A DNA stretch of 64,000 nt from Scedosporium boydii (taxonomy: Eukaryota; Ascomycota; Sordariomycetes; Microascales; Microascaceae). Shown here one piece after another: positions 63,060 through 64,000 of this stretch. The translations under genes were made by a program, and so were the position numbers. The number at the start of each line of letters is the position of its first letter. Position 1 is the first letter of the stretch. The notes beneath the pieces were generated by a model. The model had not been told where the DNA came from. It did not search any database and saw nothing but the letters and a program-made list of their open reading frames with translations. The stretch covers positions 62,001 to 126,000 of the forward strand of contig NJFT01000108.1 of NCBI GenBank assembly GCA_002221725.1. The letters run 5' to 3'.

Positions 63060-64000
63060 TTAGGTGAATCGTGGGGCGGGTCTCTTGGATGAGTCTCCTT
63101 CGATTGAGCTTGATCGTTGGCCTCGCTTTCGCTTAGGCCTCCTCGACGGATTGTCGGCGGCCACATCCACAGACAACTGACTCTGTTGTTGTGGCCCATG
63201 GCCGACGTGCTGAGTCGCAGAACCGCCAGGAAGCCGCGGGATGGAGACTTGCGCGTGCACTCTAGCGTTTGCGGCCCGGATGAAGATGTCGCGGTACTTT
63301 TTCGCCAAATCTCGAACATTTCCAAAGGCCGTAGCTGCTCGGCAAAGAGATTCGATATCTGTCCATAATGAATAAAGATCTATCATGGTCATGTGGTAGT
63401 GCGGCAGTTCCCCACAGACAGCCGGTGCGGTGACGTGGTGCGCATGCAATATGAGAGCCATACTGGTCATGGTCCAGCTGAAGACGTAGGGCTTGCCATC
63501 GTATTCATCAGAACCCATCCTGCCATAATTTTGTAAGCTGTGTATCGCTCGACATCCAAATGCCCCAGCGATGCGAGCCCGCTGCTCGGTTACGAAGTCC
63601 GTGCCACATGGACTCTAGACTTCCACAAAGAAATTCGGCGCCGCAGGTCTATCCTTCCAGGCAGACGGCACGATGAACCCATCAAGTTCCTTGCGGACTT
63701 TAAAGGCGACTTCTTTGGGACGTGCGCCGTAATAAACGTCCGGCACGGCTGGCGCTAGAGTCTCATCTGTAAGCTTGGCGAGATTATCGAATTCCGTTTT
63801 CAGGGCATATGGGTGACCCTCATCGTATGTGTCGATAAGGGTCCACAGGATTCTCGTCACTTCGGGTTTGTCTCGTGACCCAAGACACAATGACCGGAAA
63901 TTCCTGAACTCCTCGTCCGAGAAGTGGATCGATGGCCGCTGAGTCGCCAATGCTGCTCTGAGCTCCGTCAAGTCTGGCATTTCCGACACAGCCCTGGTGT
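63060..64000 (-). pseudogene. PD-(D/E)XK nuclease-like protein, in-frame stop, 5' partial
   Basis: One continuous minus-strand frame runs from the right window edge to 63060, interrupted by a single TAG at 63615-63617. The upstream part includes LRAALATQRPSIHFSDEEFR, DNLAKLTDETLAPAVPDVYY and AAPNFFVEV, right before the stop. After it come SPCGTDFVTEQRARIAGAFG and CRAIHSLQNYG, then YVFSWTMTSMALILHAHHVT, HYHMTMIDLYSLWTDI and the NVRDLAKKYRDIFIRAAN stretch, all without frame change. This layout is that of a fungal family with a PD-(D/E)XK-like fold, in which FFVEVK usually continues; the stop replaces the Lys codon. The end is basic (RRPKRKRGQ). It may be a recent pseudogene, an allele with a nonsense change, or a sequencing error. 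The N-terminus lies outside the window. Confidence 0.75.

Noticed and set aside
63590..63620. A small intron that would remove the TAG in the PD-(D/E)XK-like gene
   Set aside because: The only nearby donor would be GTCTAG, without a matching acceptor and branch site, and sequence on both sides of the stop looks coding without a gap.

Overview
This window is nuclear DNA of a filamentous ascomycete (Pezizomycotina), most likely a Sordariomycete. The evidence is short spliceosomal introns (mostly 50-130 bp, GTRNGT...YAG, often with a CTAAC-like branch site), a complete NUC-2/PHO81 regulator, a fungal STAND (NACHT-ankyrin) receptor, fungal HPPD, UDP-galactopyranose mutase and a DUF2293 protein. 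No bacterial-style operons, CRISPR arrays, rRNA genes or convincing tRNA genes were seen. All intron/exon structures were worked out by hand from splice signals and reading-frame continuity, with no RNA support.

Layout. 1-8 kb: a 5'-truncated CHY/RING ubiquitin-ligase gene; a tiny three-exon MOZART1 (gamma-tubulin complex) gene with exons too short to stand out as open frames; kinetochore SPC25; and RRN6, a Pol I initiation factor. 8-12 kb: a 1280-residue NACHT-ankyrin receptor with a block of near-identical ankyrin units. 12-17 kb: a PITH-domain protein, mitochondrial ribosomal uL3m, COA1, and an unknown four-helix membrane protein with a GC-AG intron. 17-21 kb: NUC-2/PHO81 (SPX, ankyrin, GDPD-like), whose start codon appears to be split by an intron. 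21-26.8 kb: no gene recognised. 26.8-40 kb: CUE5 autophagy receptor, a DUF2293 protein, a mitochondrial carrier, a LYR-motif protein and an MFS sugar transporter. 39.5-46.9 kb: a second gene-poor stretch. 46.9-58.7 kb: a Chs7-family membrane protein, TFIIH subunit SSL1, 4-hydroxyphenylpyruvate dioxygenase, a TTC36-like TPR protein divergent from it, ribosomal eL27 and a TPT/DUF250 transporter. 60.7-64 kb: UDP-galactopyranose mutase and a PD-(D/E)XK-like gene broken by one in-frame stop and cut by the window edge.

Most genes are housekeeping and functionally unrelated. Two adjacencies stand out: MZT1 beside SPC25 (both spindle/kinetochore), and HPPD beside a TTC36-like gene, whose animal homologue has been linked to HPPD stability. 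The gene-poor stretches share a 9-bp motif, TACGAAGTA, found five times by eye and only outside genes.
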